A program made the position numbers and the translations under genes. The notes under the pieces are model-generated. The model saw only the letters and a program-made list of their open reading frames with translations. It was not told where the DNA came from and searched no databases. From NCBI RefSeq assembly GCF_003171675.1, contig NZ_QFZQ01000012.1, forward strand, positions 1 through 64,000: DNA of 64,000 nt. Direction: 5' to 3'. This document shows positions 1 to 9,689 of this stretch, one piece after another (within the stretch, counting starts at the first letter, position 1; each line of letters starts with the position of its first letter). This stretch comes from Reichenbachiella versicolor. Lineage in GTDB: Bacteria > Bacteroidota > Bacteroidia > Cytophagales > Cyclobacteriaceae.

Positions 1-2
1 CT

Positions 3-3000
3 GTCGAAGCTCGTGATTATGAAATCGATGGGTCTTCAACCGTTCTGGGAAATGCTAGCCCTAAACAAACAGTCACTAACGACAACGGAGAATACCTTAT
101 ATACTACTCCGCTAGCCAACTAGTAGGTAATAAGAATCTAGCTGACCTTAAAATACATGCTTACAATATCAACCCGCCTGCTACTCCCCTAGATCCCGTT
201 CCAGATGATACACTAGACTCTAACCTCGGTATACCTGTCGTTAGCTCAGCAATTTTGTACAATGCGCCTGAACACGCCGAGGTAAACCTTATCATATCTC
301 CTAAGCGTTTTGTAGGAGAAACTGAATATTCTAGAATCACTGTAGCCATGACAGCTGCATTTGACAGTTCTAGTTTGTCTGTCAATTTGAATAACATTCA
401 ATCTGCAGATATTTCAAATATCCGTCGATTGTTATTGAATCAGGAGGGTATTCAAATGCTCTCAAACAAGACAGGTTTTGATAATCAGACCATTCGAAGG
501 TTCCTAACAAGTATCATTCTTAACGAAGACTTAACAAAAGATCGACCCAACGGAGCACCTCCTTTTCTTACTGTATCGCTCGATCCTACGAACAGTGAAC
601 CAATTTATGATTTAACTGAAGTCATCTACGGTTTACTATTTTCTGAACTTCCAACAGATCTAAAAAGACTGGTAAGTTCAGCCACTGAAGAAGACACCAC
701 TTTGGAAAGCCTTCTCAATGCAATCAAGTACAACAAAATCGATGACGAAATAGTCATTCAGATAGAAGATGAATCTAGGCCAGTCGTAGATGCCCTAGTA
801 GCAGACTTTACGAAGGCCTTGACTTCGCTAGGCCTTGTTGATTTGAATAGCAATGAAAACGGAGAACTAGAAGAAATAGCAACGCCTATCAAATCATTGA
901 TGGATCACGTAGGGCTTTCAAGTGCTAAGCAAGTTCCATTGCTTCAATTCTATGCAGATAATGCTAGTAACCCTTCATTAGACTTATGGACAGAAGCAGT
1001 AGACGAAGGAATATTATCCGCTACAGAGAGTGAAGATATGAGACGTATCTTTCAGTATTATGCTGTTAGTGGCAACCATATTCCTATTACCAAGTATTTC
1101 TACACCAACTATGACCAGCTTAGTGCTATGGATTTGCTGACCAAAGCAGAATTAGAATCAATTATTCGATTGGATCTAAGTATAGTAGATGGAGGAGATC
1201 CTGTAAACAAAGTCATCGGAGTCCCAGGTATTGAAACACCATCAGATGAAAATATTGCTGATTATGCCGCAGGTATAGAGCAAACGATAGATGGTTTATT
1301 TTCTACTTCTAGATTTGCTAACGCCATCAATCAAAGTACCCCTGATGAATTAGATCAAAAGATCTCGGACTTTCTATCTGCCAATACCTACAGTGATGCT
1401 CCTCAAAAAACCTTTGACCTTTCAAAAAGTGTCACCTCTTATCTGAAAGAATACCCCGAAGCGCTAGATGGTTTTGCAACTGAAGAAGAAAAAGGACTAG
1501 TCAGAAGTACACTTTACATGTACAAAAGCCTTTATCAATTGCTCTTGGGTGAAAGTGATTCCAAATTCTTACAAATAAAAGAACTGATTTCTTTGGGATA
1601 TAGGTCAGGTGCCGATATTCTCAAAAAAAGTGAAGGCGCTTTCATCGCATCGATAGAGAGTTCTTTTGCACAGTTCAAAAGCCCTATAGATATTCTTCAA
1701 GAACAATACGCATTCACTAAAATAGTACCAATTATAGAAACTGTTTTAGTAACTGAGCCTCCAAAATACCCAGGAGACATTCCCTCTAGGAGATATGAAC
1801 AAAAAAGAACTTATAAAAGAGAAAAAGCATTTTCGAAAATAATAGATGTAAAGGATTACGGAGCTTTCATCTACAAAAAGGGCACTGAAATAGTAGCTAA
1901 AGCTGTAAATCTACAGGCTATGCTGAATGACCAAGCTCTAGTCGGTGTAATTAAGAATAATCTACCAACCTCTCTGGAAGAAGTCAATGACAACCCAGAA
2001 GTCAAAGTACTTTTTGGATCTCAGGACTATTGCCAGTGTACACATTGCCAATCTTCTCAAAGTCCAGCAGCTTATCTGGTAGACGTATTAGAATTTATCA
2101 AAGAAGCTCAAAACAAAAACCAACATTCTAATGATACCGCATGGGACATCTTACAAACTAGACGCCCAGACTTAGCGAAACTAGATTTGTCTTGTGCCAA
2201 TACCAATACTGTAATGCCATACATTGACCTAGTCAATGAAGTATTGGAGTACGCGTGTTATGCTCATCGATTGGATCAAGACAGTTCTATTTCTGACACA
2301 GAAAAAAACGAACTTTTACAAAAAGCTGCCGATCGGCAGACCACTAAAGATGCCTCCACTGTCCGAGTAGCACCAGAGCACATCGAAACTTCAGTCTATG
2401 AAGAAACACTAAGCAAAGCCATTTATCCTTGGGTAGTTCCCTTTCATCTTTGGAACCAAGAAGCGAAAGCTTATCTCGGAGCTATTGAAATGGATAGATC
2501 AGAGATCGTTCGTACCACGCAAGGTGACTCTGATGCTTTTGCTGGTATTTCTTTAGAAGAAGCCCTAATACAGCTAGGTATTTCTGAAAAGCAACAACAA
2601 ATATTTGCTGACAATAGCTATACTGAATATTATGGAGGGGTTAGTAGTTATACTCAGTTACAAAACGTTGAGAACCTTCTCAAACGGTCAGCACTCAGTT
2701 TTGATGAATTCAATCAATTAATCGAAACGCAATATATCAATCCAGTAGGCCCTAGCTATCCTCTAAAGCATCAAGTACAGTTTGCCGTCGATCCTGAGAC
2801 TAGTGTAGAGTCATGCAAAATTGAAGACGCCGCGATACTATTTACAAATGCAGATTACTTCAAGCGATTACATTGGTTTACTCGTCTACAACGAATCGTA
2901 GACTGGTCCATTGAAGATCTGGATGCCACTATTGAGGCATTTAGCATTGGAGAAGTAGGAACAATCAACAACGGCCTATTTGTCCATATCGCTGGAATCA

Positions 3001-6000
3001 ACCAATTGAAAAATAGGTTTAGCAAACTTGAAATTCAAGATATTCTTACTTGGTATGGTTTCATGTCCGATAGATCCTATAAAGGAAAAGTTTCTGCTTT
3101 TACGAACATTTTTGCCAATACCAAGTCGCTTCAAGAAGCCTCTATCTACGAGGCCATTTTAGCTGCAAATAGCACGCCCATTCCCTTATTAGAAGGGGAT
3201 ACAGATGATCAATTAGTCGACTCAGAAATTGTATCAGCACTATTAGGAGTGTATAAGATAACTTCCAAAGAGCTAACTCAGTTGGCAATATCTGAAGGTA
3301 TCATCAACGCCAATCAGTCCGATCTAGTAAAACTCTATGGTATCGTTTCATTTGCGAATGCTCTAGAATTGTCAATCAACGAATACTTATCATGGACTAA
3401 GTTCTTCCCAAGTAGTCAAGGAATCATTGGCAATGACCCCAATGATACGCTTACCTTTTTGGCAAAATATGATGAGATCATCAACTCAGGGTTATTGACC
3501 CAAGACTTAGATTATCTATTTGGCAACGTCTTTTCAGGAGCATATTCTGAGTATAGTGAAAAGCCAAGTCAAACTTTGATCGCTATCAAACAACTGTTGG
3601 TGGATCAGTTAGGTACTAAAAGCATCAATGTCACTAGAAGTAAGTCTGATTTAGTGGCACTATTCAGTATGTTCTTCACAGAGGACCTGATAGAATCGTT
3701 CATTGAATTAGTAGAAGATGGTATAGCTTCTATCCCTCACACTGATAATGTTCGGTTCCCAAATGGGAAGGTAGAAAATACGATCATTATTTCAGAATAC
3801 TGGGAAGAGATCATAGGAAATGCTGCAAGTCAGCAGTTAGCTACGGATCTTCAAGCAGCTAGTGGTCTATCCAAAGAAGAAAAATACCAAAGTGTATTTA
3901 ATAATTTCCACGGAGCGTTATCAAAATCACTGGACCTGAAAAACAAAGTAATAGGTCTTCTCTCTGATGACCTTGGTACATCTGCTGATATGGTTTCCAC
4001 CTTGGCAGGTCAATACATTTTAGATCAGTCACAAACGCTAGTTGAGAGGCTTGCTAGTGCAGACTTTATCTACGATAGTACATCTATCGATGATCCGACA
4101 TTCGATGGAGATAGAAGACAGCTAGATAAACTCAACAAACTAGCTTTAGCGATTGATTCGTTGAATATCAACATAAAGGACCTTCGTCTACTTTTCTCTC
4201 ATAGTTTGGATACTGGATGGTTCAACCTATTGTCGGAACTACCTCTGACTGGTGAAGTGGCCATTTCTATACCTACTTCTTTCTTGTCTTTAGTCAAAGC
4301 ACTAAGATACAATTCAGTCTATACAGTATCAGATTTTAGTTTCCTTGGTCTCATACAAGAGGTCATGGATGGTATATATGCTTCGCCGGAAGACATATAC
4401 ACTAAGCTAGGGGAACAAATGGAATGGTCTAAAGACGAACTCTTAGCTGCGGTGAATCTTTCTTCTGTGCAACTGCTAAGTATTAATGATTTCACATCTG
4501 AGCGATGGATGTCTCTATTGATACCTGTCATGGAGCTTTCACAAAAGATAGGAGTGTCTCCAGATAAATTAAACGAATGGGCTAGCCAAGATTTAGATTC
4601 TCAAAAGTCCAAAGCCATTATAGGAGCTGTAAAATCTAAGTTCAGCGACAAGGTATGGGATACGACAGGTGCAGAAATCAGAGATTTACTTAGAAAGCAA
4701 CAAAGAGATGCTCTAGCTGACTACTTGATCGCAGTAGTAACTGACGACGATGCTGACAAGCAAAAATTCAAGGATAGAAACGCTCTCTATGCACACTATC
4801 TACTAGATATAGATATGGAGCCTTGTTTCATGATCTCTAGATTAAAACTAGCTATATCCACGGTACAACTTTGGGTACAGCGAATCAGAATGAATTTAGA
4901 ACCTAATCTGGATTTCGCGGCAGAGGATATGTCTGAGTGGAGCTGGCGTAAAAACTACCGCGTGTGGGAAGCAGCTCGAAAAGTATTCATGTATCCAGAG
5001 AACTGGGCAGAGCCTGAGCTTAGGGATAATACATCGGTATTCTTTGATGAAATGCTTGATGAATTACTGCAAAATGAAGTGACAGATAAAGCAGTAGAGA
5101 AAGCCTATTTAGGCTACCTTGAGAAACTGCATAATGTGGCGCATCTAGAAGTTATGGCTACATTTACAGATAACGACTCTCTATCTAACGACACACATGT
5201 ATGGGCAAGAACCAAAAATCAACCCCATATTTATTACTATAGAAAATGGATTAACAATACAGACTGGACTGGATGGGAACCCATGGGAATCGAAATAGAA
5301 GGAAATCATTTGATTCCTGTTAAGTATAATGGAAGAATAGTACTTTTTTGGGCTTCTATGACTTTAAGAAGTGATAGCGAAAACGAAAATTTACCAGATA
5401 CTCTATCATCAAATACTAAAGGAACCAAACCAATACAGAAAATAAATATAAAACTGTACAAGACTGAATTGCATGACAAAGTATGGTCGGCAAAAAAACT
5501 GCTGAATGGTGAATGTGAATTAGATACTGAATTTTCAGAAATTGAAAATGTCCATTTTCATAGAGAAGAAAATGAAGAGGTTACTGGAATACAAATTGGA
5601 ATCAATTATTTCAAGAAAATGATCCGTTCTTCTATAAAACAAGCAGGGTCACTAAACATCAATCATTATTTAAATAGTTTTTTATATAACGAAGATTTAA
5701 ATCATTTTTTTAAACATGTACGTAGCGATGAAAAACTAAAAAACCAATCATCTTTAGTCGACCCTTTTATCGTTGTTAGAGCATCTGATAAGGTAAACGT
5801 TATCCCTTTTTTAAATGCGCCAAATCAAGATGAATTAAGGCTAGTTACGCATTTATCAACTAACCATCTAGATTATCCGACTTTGATAGAGGATGACTCT
5901 AGGTCATTTTTTACCAGAAAGTCGAGTGAAAAATTAAACATTATTGATTTTTATGCATACCACTTAAACGGAGGCAATGGACCAATAACTCTATTTCAAC

Positions 6001-9000
6001 GGCGTCTTGGTTTAAATAGGGAATCCTTTACTACACTACAAATCGATAATACGGAATTTTATAAACTTCCTTCCTTTGACAAGATGCAGGGAGCATTTAA
6101 TGATTTTTTGCTTTCTCACTTCGATTTAGAAAGAATACTTCAATTTTTTAAATTGGATCTTGATTTAGACTCCGCAAGTCAATTTGATCTATATAGAAAC
6201 TATAAGCTTAGAGAAAACAGAAAAATAGAATTAACAGCCTACTTACCTTATATAAACAAAGAAGTTATCTTAAAAGCTTATAATTATACTGAAAGGTTAT
6301 GGCTAGAATGGATTGACGAAATAGATTGGGAAAGTGATAATCGTAGAAAAGTTTTAGAAAACCACTACAGTACACAAGCCCTAAAAGAAGCATATAATAG
6401 ACTTTTAACAGTAGATTTATCTACTCGTAGTCTATATCAAAATATAGAGGACTTGGTGTTAGTATCGTTCGAAGCTGCTCAGGATAAATTTGGCGACGGT
6501 TATTTATTAAGTGATGAAATCAATTTAAAACTAGTAGAATCTTACAAATATCATATTGTCCCCAATTATCACAGGTATACCAGTGATCTAATTGCTCAAA
6601 TAAACAAGAATGGTATTAATGGTATTCTCTCTCCCAAGCTAAACACATCTCTTGGAAGACTAATATATAGACAACAAGGATCCGAAGAGGAAAATAAATA
6701 TAGCTTCAAAGAAGTCTATAATCCAGAGCCCTCGCTATTTGCAACGAAATATGAAAGAGATTCTTCAACAGGAAAAATAGTTAAAGTACCGGATTATCCT
6801 GATGATGGGTTTGCATTTGGAAGCTACGCACCTTACGGCATTTACAATTGGGAACTGTTCTTTCATGTTCCTATGTTGATTGCTGATAAGCTTTCTCAGG
6901 ATCAGAAATTTGAAGAAGCTCAGAAATGGTATCATACCATTTTCGACCCTACAGAAGTCGATGGCGAAGCTCCAAGTAGATATTGGAAACTCAAACCATT
7001 TTACGAGTACGTAGGTACTTTCGATGTGAATGATATCATGCTTAAGATGTCTCAGGGAGATCCTGAGTTTGCAGCACAAATTGATCAATGGTCAAGAAAT
7101 CCATTCGAGCCTCATCGCGTAGCCAGATTGCGAACTTCTGCCTATATGAAAAATACGGTAATGAAGTATCTGGACAATTTGATTGCTTGGGGTGATCATT
7201 TGTTTACTCGCGATACCATCGAATCATTGAACGAAGCTACCCAGATTTATATTTTAGCTTCGGATATTCTGGGGCCAAAACCAGTGCAGACGGGTAAGAA
7301 AACCCGATCGGCACTTGCCGTAGAAGACGTAATTGGAGATGGTGGAGCTTTTAGCAATCCACTGGTGAAAATAGAAGCTGAAATTAATTCCTTCATAGAA
7401 GCAGAAGCTCTCAATAATGATGGAATCAATGTGCTAAGAACAGCACTCTACTTCTGTAACGCTCCTAATGACAAATTGCTCGGCTACTGGGATACCGTAG
7501 CAGATCGTTTATTCAAGATTCGTAATTGCCTGAATATAGAAGGTGTTTTCCGGTCACTGCCATTGTTTCAGCCTCCAATCGATCCAGCTTTATTGGTAAA
7601 AGCTTCCGCTGCTGGTATTAGTATAGGTGAAGTGCTTGACGGTATCTCAGGAGCTAACCTACCTCATTATCGATTCAGAGTATTGATTCAGAAGGCAATA
7701 GAACTATGCAATGACATGAAAGGGCTAGGACAAGGACTCTTGTCCGCACTAGAAAAGAAAGATGCCGAAGAGTTAGCACTACTTAGAGCTTCTCAGGAAG
7801 TAACCTTATTGAAAGCCACTAAGGAAATCAAGAAACAATCGATCAAGGAAAATGAACTTTCCCTAGAGGGACTAGAAGATGCTAAGGTTCTTGCTGAAAA
7901 ACGTAAGAAGTATTATTCTTCTAGAAAATACATGAACCATCAAGAAAAGCAGCAGCTCAAGAAGATGGATAATGCAATGAAGCTGCAATTAGCTGGTCAA
8001 ATAGCTGGAGGCTTAGCTAGTGCTTTAGCGTTAATACCAAATTTTGAAGCTGGTATTGCTGGAGCCTTTGGAAGCCCTTTTGTCACCGTAAACACAGGAG
8101 GAGCAGCGTTATTCAACTCATTGCAAGGGGCAAAACTAGTTTTAGATGCCCTAAGCCAAGTACAAAGCCACAAAGCAAGTGTGGCAGGGATCAAGGGAGG
8201 CTATGACAGACGTCGAGATGATTGGAAGTTCCAAGCAGATATGGCTATTACAGAGATACAGCAGTCGGAGAAGCAGATAGCTGCTGCTGAGATTAGGCTG
8301 GCACTGTCCGAGAGAGAGCTTGTGAACCATGAATTGCAAATCACTCAATCTGAAGAGGCTCAAGAATTCATGAAGTCTAAGTATACCAATCGCCAGCTGT
8401 ATAGCTGGATGATCACTCAGACATCCAAGCTATACTTCCAGAGTTATCAGTTGGCGATGGACGTAGCTCGTATGGCAGAGCGAGCATATGCTAGAGAGTT
8501 AGGCGTTGACAACCCTGCTTTTGTTCAGTTCGGACACTGGGATAGTTTAAAGAAAGGCCTTTTGGCTGGAGAAAGACTGCAGGCTGACCTAAGGAAAATG
8601 GAGATCGCCTATCTAGAGCAAAACAAACGAGAATATGAGATCACAAAACATGTTCCTCTAAGTGTCTTATCTCCTATTCAGCTACTTCGACTGAGAGAAG
8701 AGGGAGTTGCCGATTTTCATGTGCCAGAAGCATTGTTTGATTTGGACTTCCCAGGTCAGTATAAGCGAAGAATCAAATCCGTTAGGTTGACAATACCTGC
8801 TGTAACAGGTCCATATACGAATGTTTCTGCAAAGCTTACTTTGTTGTCAAGTAGAACGAGAAAAAATACAGATCTCAATACGAACTCTCCTAAGTATAGC
8901 TTTGAAGGAAATAATGATACTAGGTTCGATCATGACTTGGGAGGTATACAATCTATTGCTACCAGTAGCGCTCAAAACGACGCAGGGCTTTTTGAGTTGA

Positions 9001-9665
9001 ATTTCAACGACGAGCGCTATTTACCATTTGAGGGAGCAGGTGCTATCAGTAACTGGAGACTTGAACTTCCGACTGACATGCGAGCTTTTGACTATGATAC
9101 GATCTCGGATGTGATTGTACATATCGGCTACACAGCCAAAGATGGAGGTGATAAGTTCAAAACTGAGGTAAAAAATGATATACAACTAGGACTAAATAAC
9201 TACGCTGACTGGCTACAGTCTTCTGGTGAAGCACAGTCTGAAATAATAAGTCTGAAAACACAGTTTCCGAATGCACTGAATGATCTGTTGACAGAGGAAG
9301 ATTCTTCCTCAACATCCATAGACATCACTCAGATGCAGTTTCCTCATTTCTTGTCAGAAAGGGATCTAAAAATGAACTATGCTGTTTTGATGGTGAAGTC
9401 TAAGGGAACACAAGATTTCACCACTATCAAAGCAGACATCATTATAGATGGAAAATCCATCGTAACTGGGTCTGTTGAAGAAAGCAGTTCTGAAACCGTA
9501 TTGACTTCGGCTAGTGGTCCTTATCCTTTTGATTATCTAGAGGGACAAAATTTTAGCAATCTATCACCGGTTGACAATTGGAAAATCAAGATAGATAGCA
9601 CTGCTCTAGATTTTACCAACACTGAGGTAGATGATATTCTACTATTAATCGATTACAAACTTTAA
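3..9665 (+). CDS. Tc toxin subunit A-like giant protein (5' end outside window)
   Basis: The reading frame is open from base 3 with no stop, so the gene starts before the window and at least 3,220 residues are present. The first ~85 residues look like a transthyretin/carboxypeptidase-regulatory-like repeat of the kind found ahead of Tc modules. Bases 2031-2050 encode a CxCxxC cluster followed by SPAAYLVDVLEF, typical of TcA/VRP-related proteins. Bases 4810-5160 encode the conserved segment with VQLWVQRIRMNLEP and NYRVWEAARKVF. Bases 6830-7270 encode YNWELFFHVPMLIA and the RTSAYMKNTVMKYLDNLI block. Bases 7750-8470 encode long helices around a glycine/alanine-rich hydrophobic stretch that matches the pore-forming channel. 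The last ~300 residues are beta-rich, like the TcB-binding end. TcA proteins form pentameric injection channels that load a TcB/TcC cocoon; no such partner is visible here. The family call is firm, the target unknown. The ~5340-6770 section is unusually AT-rich. Confidence 0.85.
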   Translation, partial: VEARDYEIDGSSTVLGNASPKQTVTNDNGEYLIYYSASQLVGNKNLADLKIHAYNINPPATPLDPVPDDTLDSNLGIPVVSSAILYNAPEHAEVNLIISPKRFVGETEYSRITVAMTAAFDSSSLSVNLNNIQSADISNIRRLLLNQEGIQMLSNKTGFDNQTIRRFLTSIILNEDLTKDRPNGAPPFLTVSLDPTNSEPIYDLTEVIYGLLFSELPTDLKRLVSSATEEDTTLESLLNAIKYNKIDDEIVIQIEDESRPVVDALVADFTKALTSLGLVDLNSNENGELEEIATPIKSLMDHVGLSSAKQVPLLQFYADNASNPSLDLWTEAVDEGILSATESEDMRRIFQYYAVSGNHIPITKYFYTNYDQLSAMDLLTKAELESIIRLDLSIVDGGDPVNKVIGVPGIETPSDENIADYAAGIEQTIDGLFSTSRFANAINQSTPDELDQKISDFLSANTYSDAPQKTFDLSKSVTSYLKEYPEALDGFATEEEKGLVRSTLYMYKSLYQLLLGESDSKFLQIKELISLGYRSGADILKKSEGAFIASIESSFAQFKSPIDILQEQYAFTKIVPIIETVLVTEPPKYPGDIPSRRYEQKRTYKREKAFSKIIDVKDYGAFIYKKGTEIVAKAVNLQAMLNDQALVGVIKNNLPTSLEEVNDNPEVKVLFGSQDYCQCTHCQSSQSPAAYLVDVLEFIKEAQNKNQHSNDTAWDILQTRRPDLAKLDLSCANTNTVMPYIDLVNEVLEYACYAHRLDQDSSISDTEKNELLQKAADRQTTKDASTVRVAPEHIETSVYEETLSKAIYPWVVPFHLWNQEAKAYLGAIEMDRSEIVRTTQGDSDAFAGISLEEALIQLGISEKQQQIFADNSYTEYYGGVSSYTQLQNVENLLKRSALSFDEFNQLIETQYINPVGPSYPLKHQVQFAVDPETSVESCKIEDAAILFTNADYFKRLHWFTRLQRIVDWSIEDLDATIEAFSIGEVGTINNGLFVHIAGINQLKNRFSKLEIQDILTWYGFMSDRSYKGKVSAFTNIFANTKSLQEASIYEAILAANSTPIPLLEGDTDDQLVDSEIVSALLGVYKITSKELTQLAISEGIINANQSDLVKLYGIVSFANALELSINEYLSWTKFFPSSQGIIGNDPNDTLTFLAKYDEIINSGLLTQDLDYLFGNVFSGAYSEYSEKPSQTLIAIKQLLVDQLGTKSINVTRSKSDLVALFSMFFTEDLIESFIELVEDGIASIPHTDNVRFPNGKVENTIIISEYWEEIIGNAASQQLATDLQAASGLSKEEKYQSVFNNFHGALSKSLDLKNKVIGLLSDDLGTSADMVSTLAGQYILDQSQTLVERLASADFIYDSTSIDDPTFDGDRRQLDKLNKLALAIDSLNINIKDLRLLFSHSLDTGWFNLLSELPLTGEVAISIPTSFLSLVKALRYNSVYTVSDFSFLGLIQEVMDGIYASPEDIYTKLGEQMEWSKDELLAAVNLSSVQLLSINDFTSERWMSLLIPVMELSQKIGVSPDKLNEWASQDLDSQKSKAIIGAVKSKFSDKVWDTTGAEIRDLLRKQQRDALADYLIAVVTDDDADKQKFKDRNALYAHYLLDIDMEPCFMISRLKLAISTVQLWVQRIRMNLEPNLDFAAEDMSEWSWRKNYRVWEAARKVFMYPENWAEPELRDNTSVFFDEMLDELLQNEVTDKAVEKAYLGYLEKLHNVAHLEVMATFTDNDSLSNDTHVWARTKNQPHIYYYRKWINNTDWTGWEPMGIEIEGNHLIPVKYNGRIVLFWASMTLRSDSENENLPDTLSSNTKGTKPIQKINIKLYKTELHDKVWSAKKLLNGECELDTEFSEIENVHFHREENEEVTGIQIGINYFKKMIRSSIKQAGSLNINHYLNSFLYNEDLNHFFKHVRSDEKLKNQSSLVDPFIVVRASDKVNVIPFLNAPNQDELRLVTHLSTNHLDYPTLIEDDSRSFFTRKSSEKLNIIDFYAYHLNGGNGPITLFQRRLGLNRESFTTLQIDNTEFYKLPSFDKMQGAFNDFLLSHFDLERILQFFKLDLDLDSASQFDLYRNYKLRENRKIELTAYLPYINKEVILKAYNYTERLWLEWIDEIDWESDNRRKVLENHYSTQALKEAYNRLLTVDLSTRSLYQNIEDLVLVSFEAAQDKFGDGYLLSDEINLKLVESYKYHIVPNYHRYTSDLIAQINKNGINGILSPKLNTSLGRLIYRQQGSEEENKYSFKEVYNPEPSLFATKYERDSSTGKIVKVPDYPDDGFAFGSYAPYGIYNWELFFHVPMLIADKLSQDQKFEEAQKWYHTIFDPTEVDGEAPSRYWKLKPFYEYVGTFDVNDIMLKMSQGDPEFAAQIDQWSRNPFEPHRVARLRTSAYMKNTVMKYLDNLIAWGDHLFTRDTIESLNEATQIYILASDILGPKPVQTGKKTRSALAVEDVIGDGGAFSNPLVKIEAEINSFIEAEALNNDGINVLRTALYFCNAPNDKLLGYWDTVADRLFKIRNCLNIEGVFRSLPLFQPPIDPALLVKASAAGISIGEVLDGISGANLPHYRFRVLIQKAIELCNDMKGLGQGLLSALEKKDAEELALLRASQEVTLLKATKEIKKQSIKENELSLEGLEDAKVLAEKRKKYYSSRKYMNHQEKQQLKKMDNAMKLQLAGQIAGGLASALALIPNFEAGIAGAFGSPFVTVNTGGAALFNSLQGAKLVLDALSQVQSHKASVAGIKGGYDRRRDDWKFQADMAITEIQQSEKQIAAAEIRLALSERELVNHELQITQSEEAQEFMKSKYTNRQLYSWMITQTSKLYFQSYQLAMDVARMAERAYARELGVDNPAFVQFGHWDSLKKGLLAGERLQADLRKMEIAYLEQNKREYEITKHVPLSVLSPIQLLRLREEGVADFHVPEALFDLDFPGQYKRRIKSVRLTIPAVTGPYTNVSAKLTLLSSRTRKNTDLNTNSPKYSFEGNNDTRFDHDLGGIQSIATSSAQNDAGLFELNFNDERYLPFEGAGAISNWRLELPTDMRAFDYDTISDVIVHIGYTAKDGGDKFKTEVKNDIQLGLNNYADWLQSSGEAQSEIISLKTQFPNALNDLLTEEDSSSTSIDITQMQFPHFLSERDLKMNYAVLMVKSKGTQDFTTIKADIIIDGKSIVTGSVEESSSETVLTSASGPYPFDYLEGQNFSNLSPVDNWKIKIDSTALDFTNTEVDDILLLIDYKL

Positions 9666-9689
9666 ATATTAACCATAACAATAATAACA

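Noticed and set aside
3-9665. RHS/YD-repeat or sialidase label for the giant protein
   Set aside because: No YD repeats were seen, and the conserved blocks fit TcA proteins; the neuraminidase-like name used for part of TcA does not mean sialidase activity.
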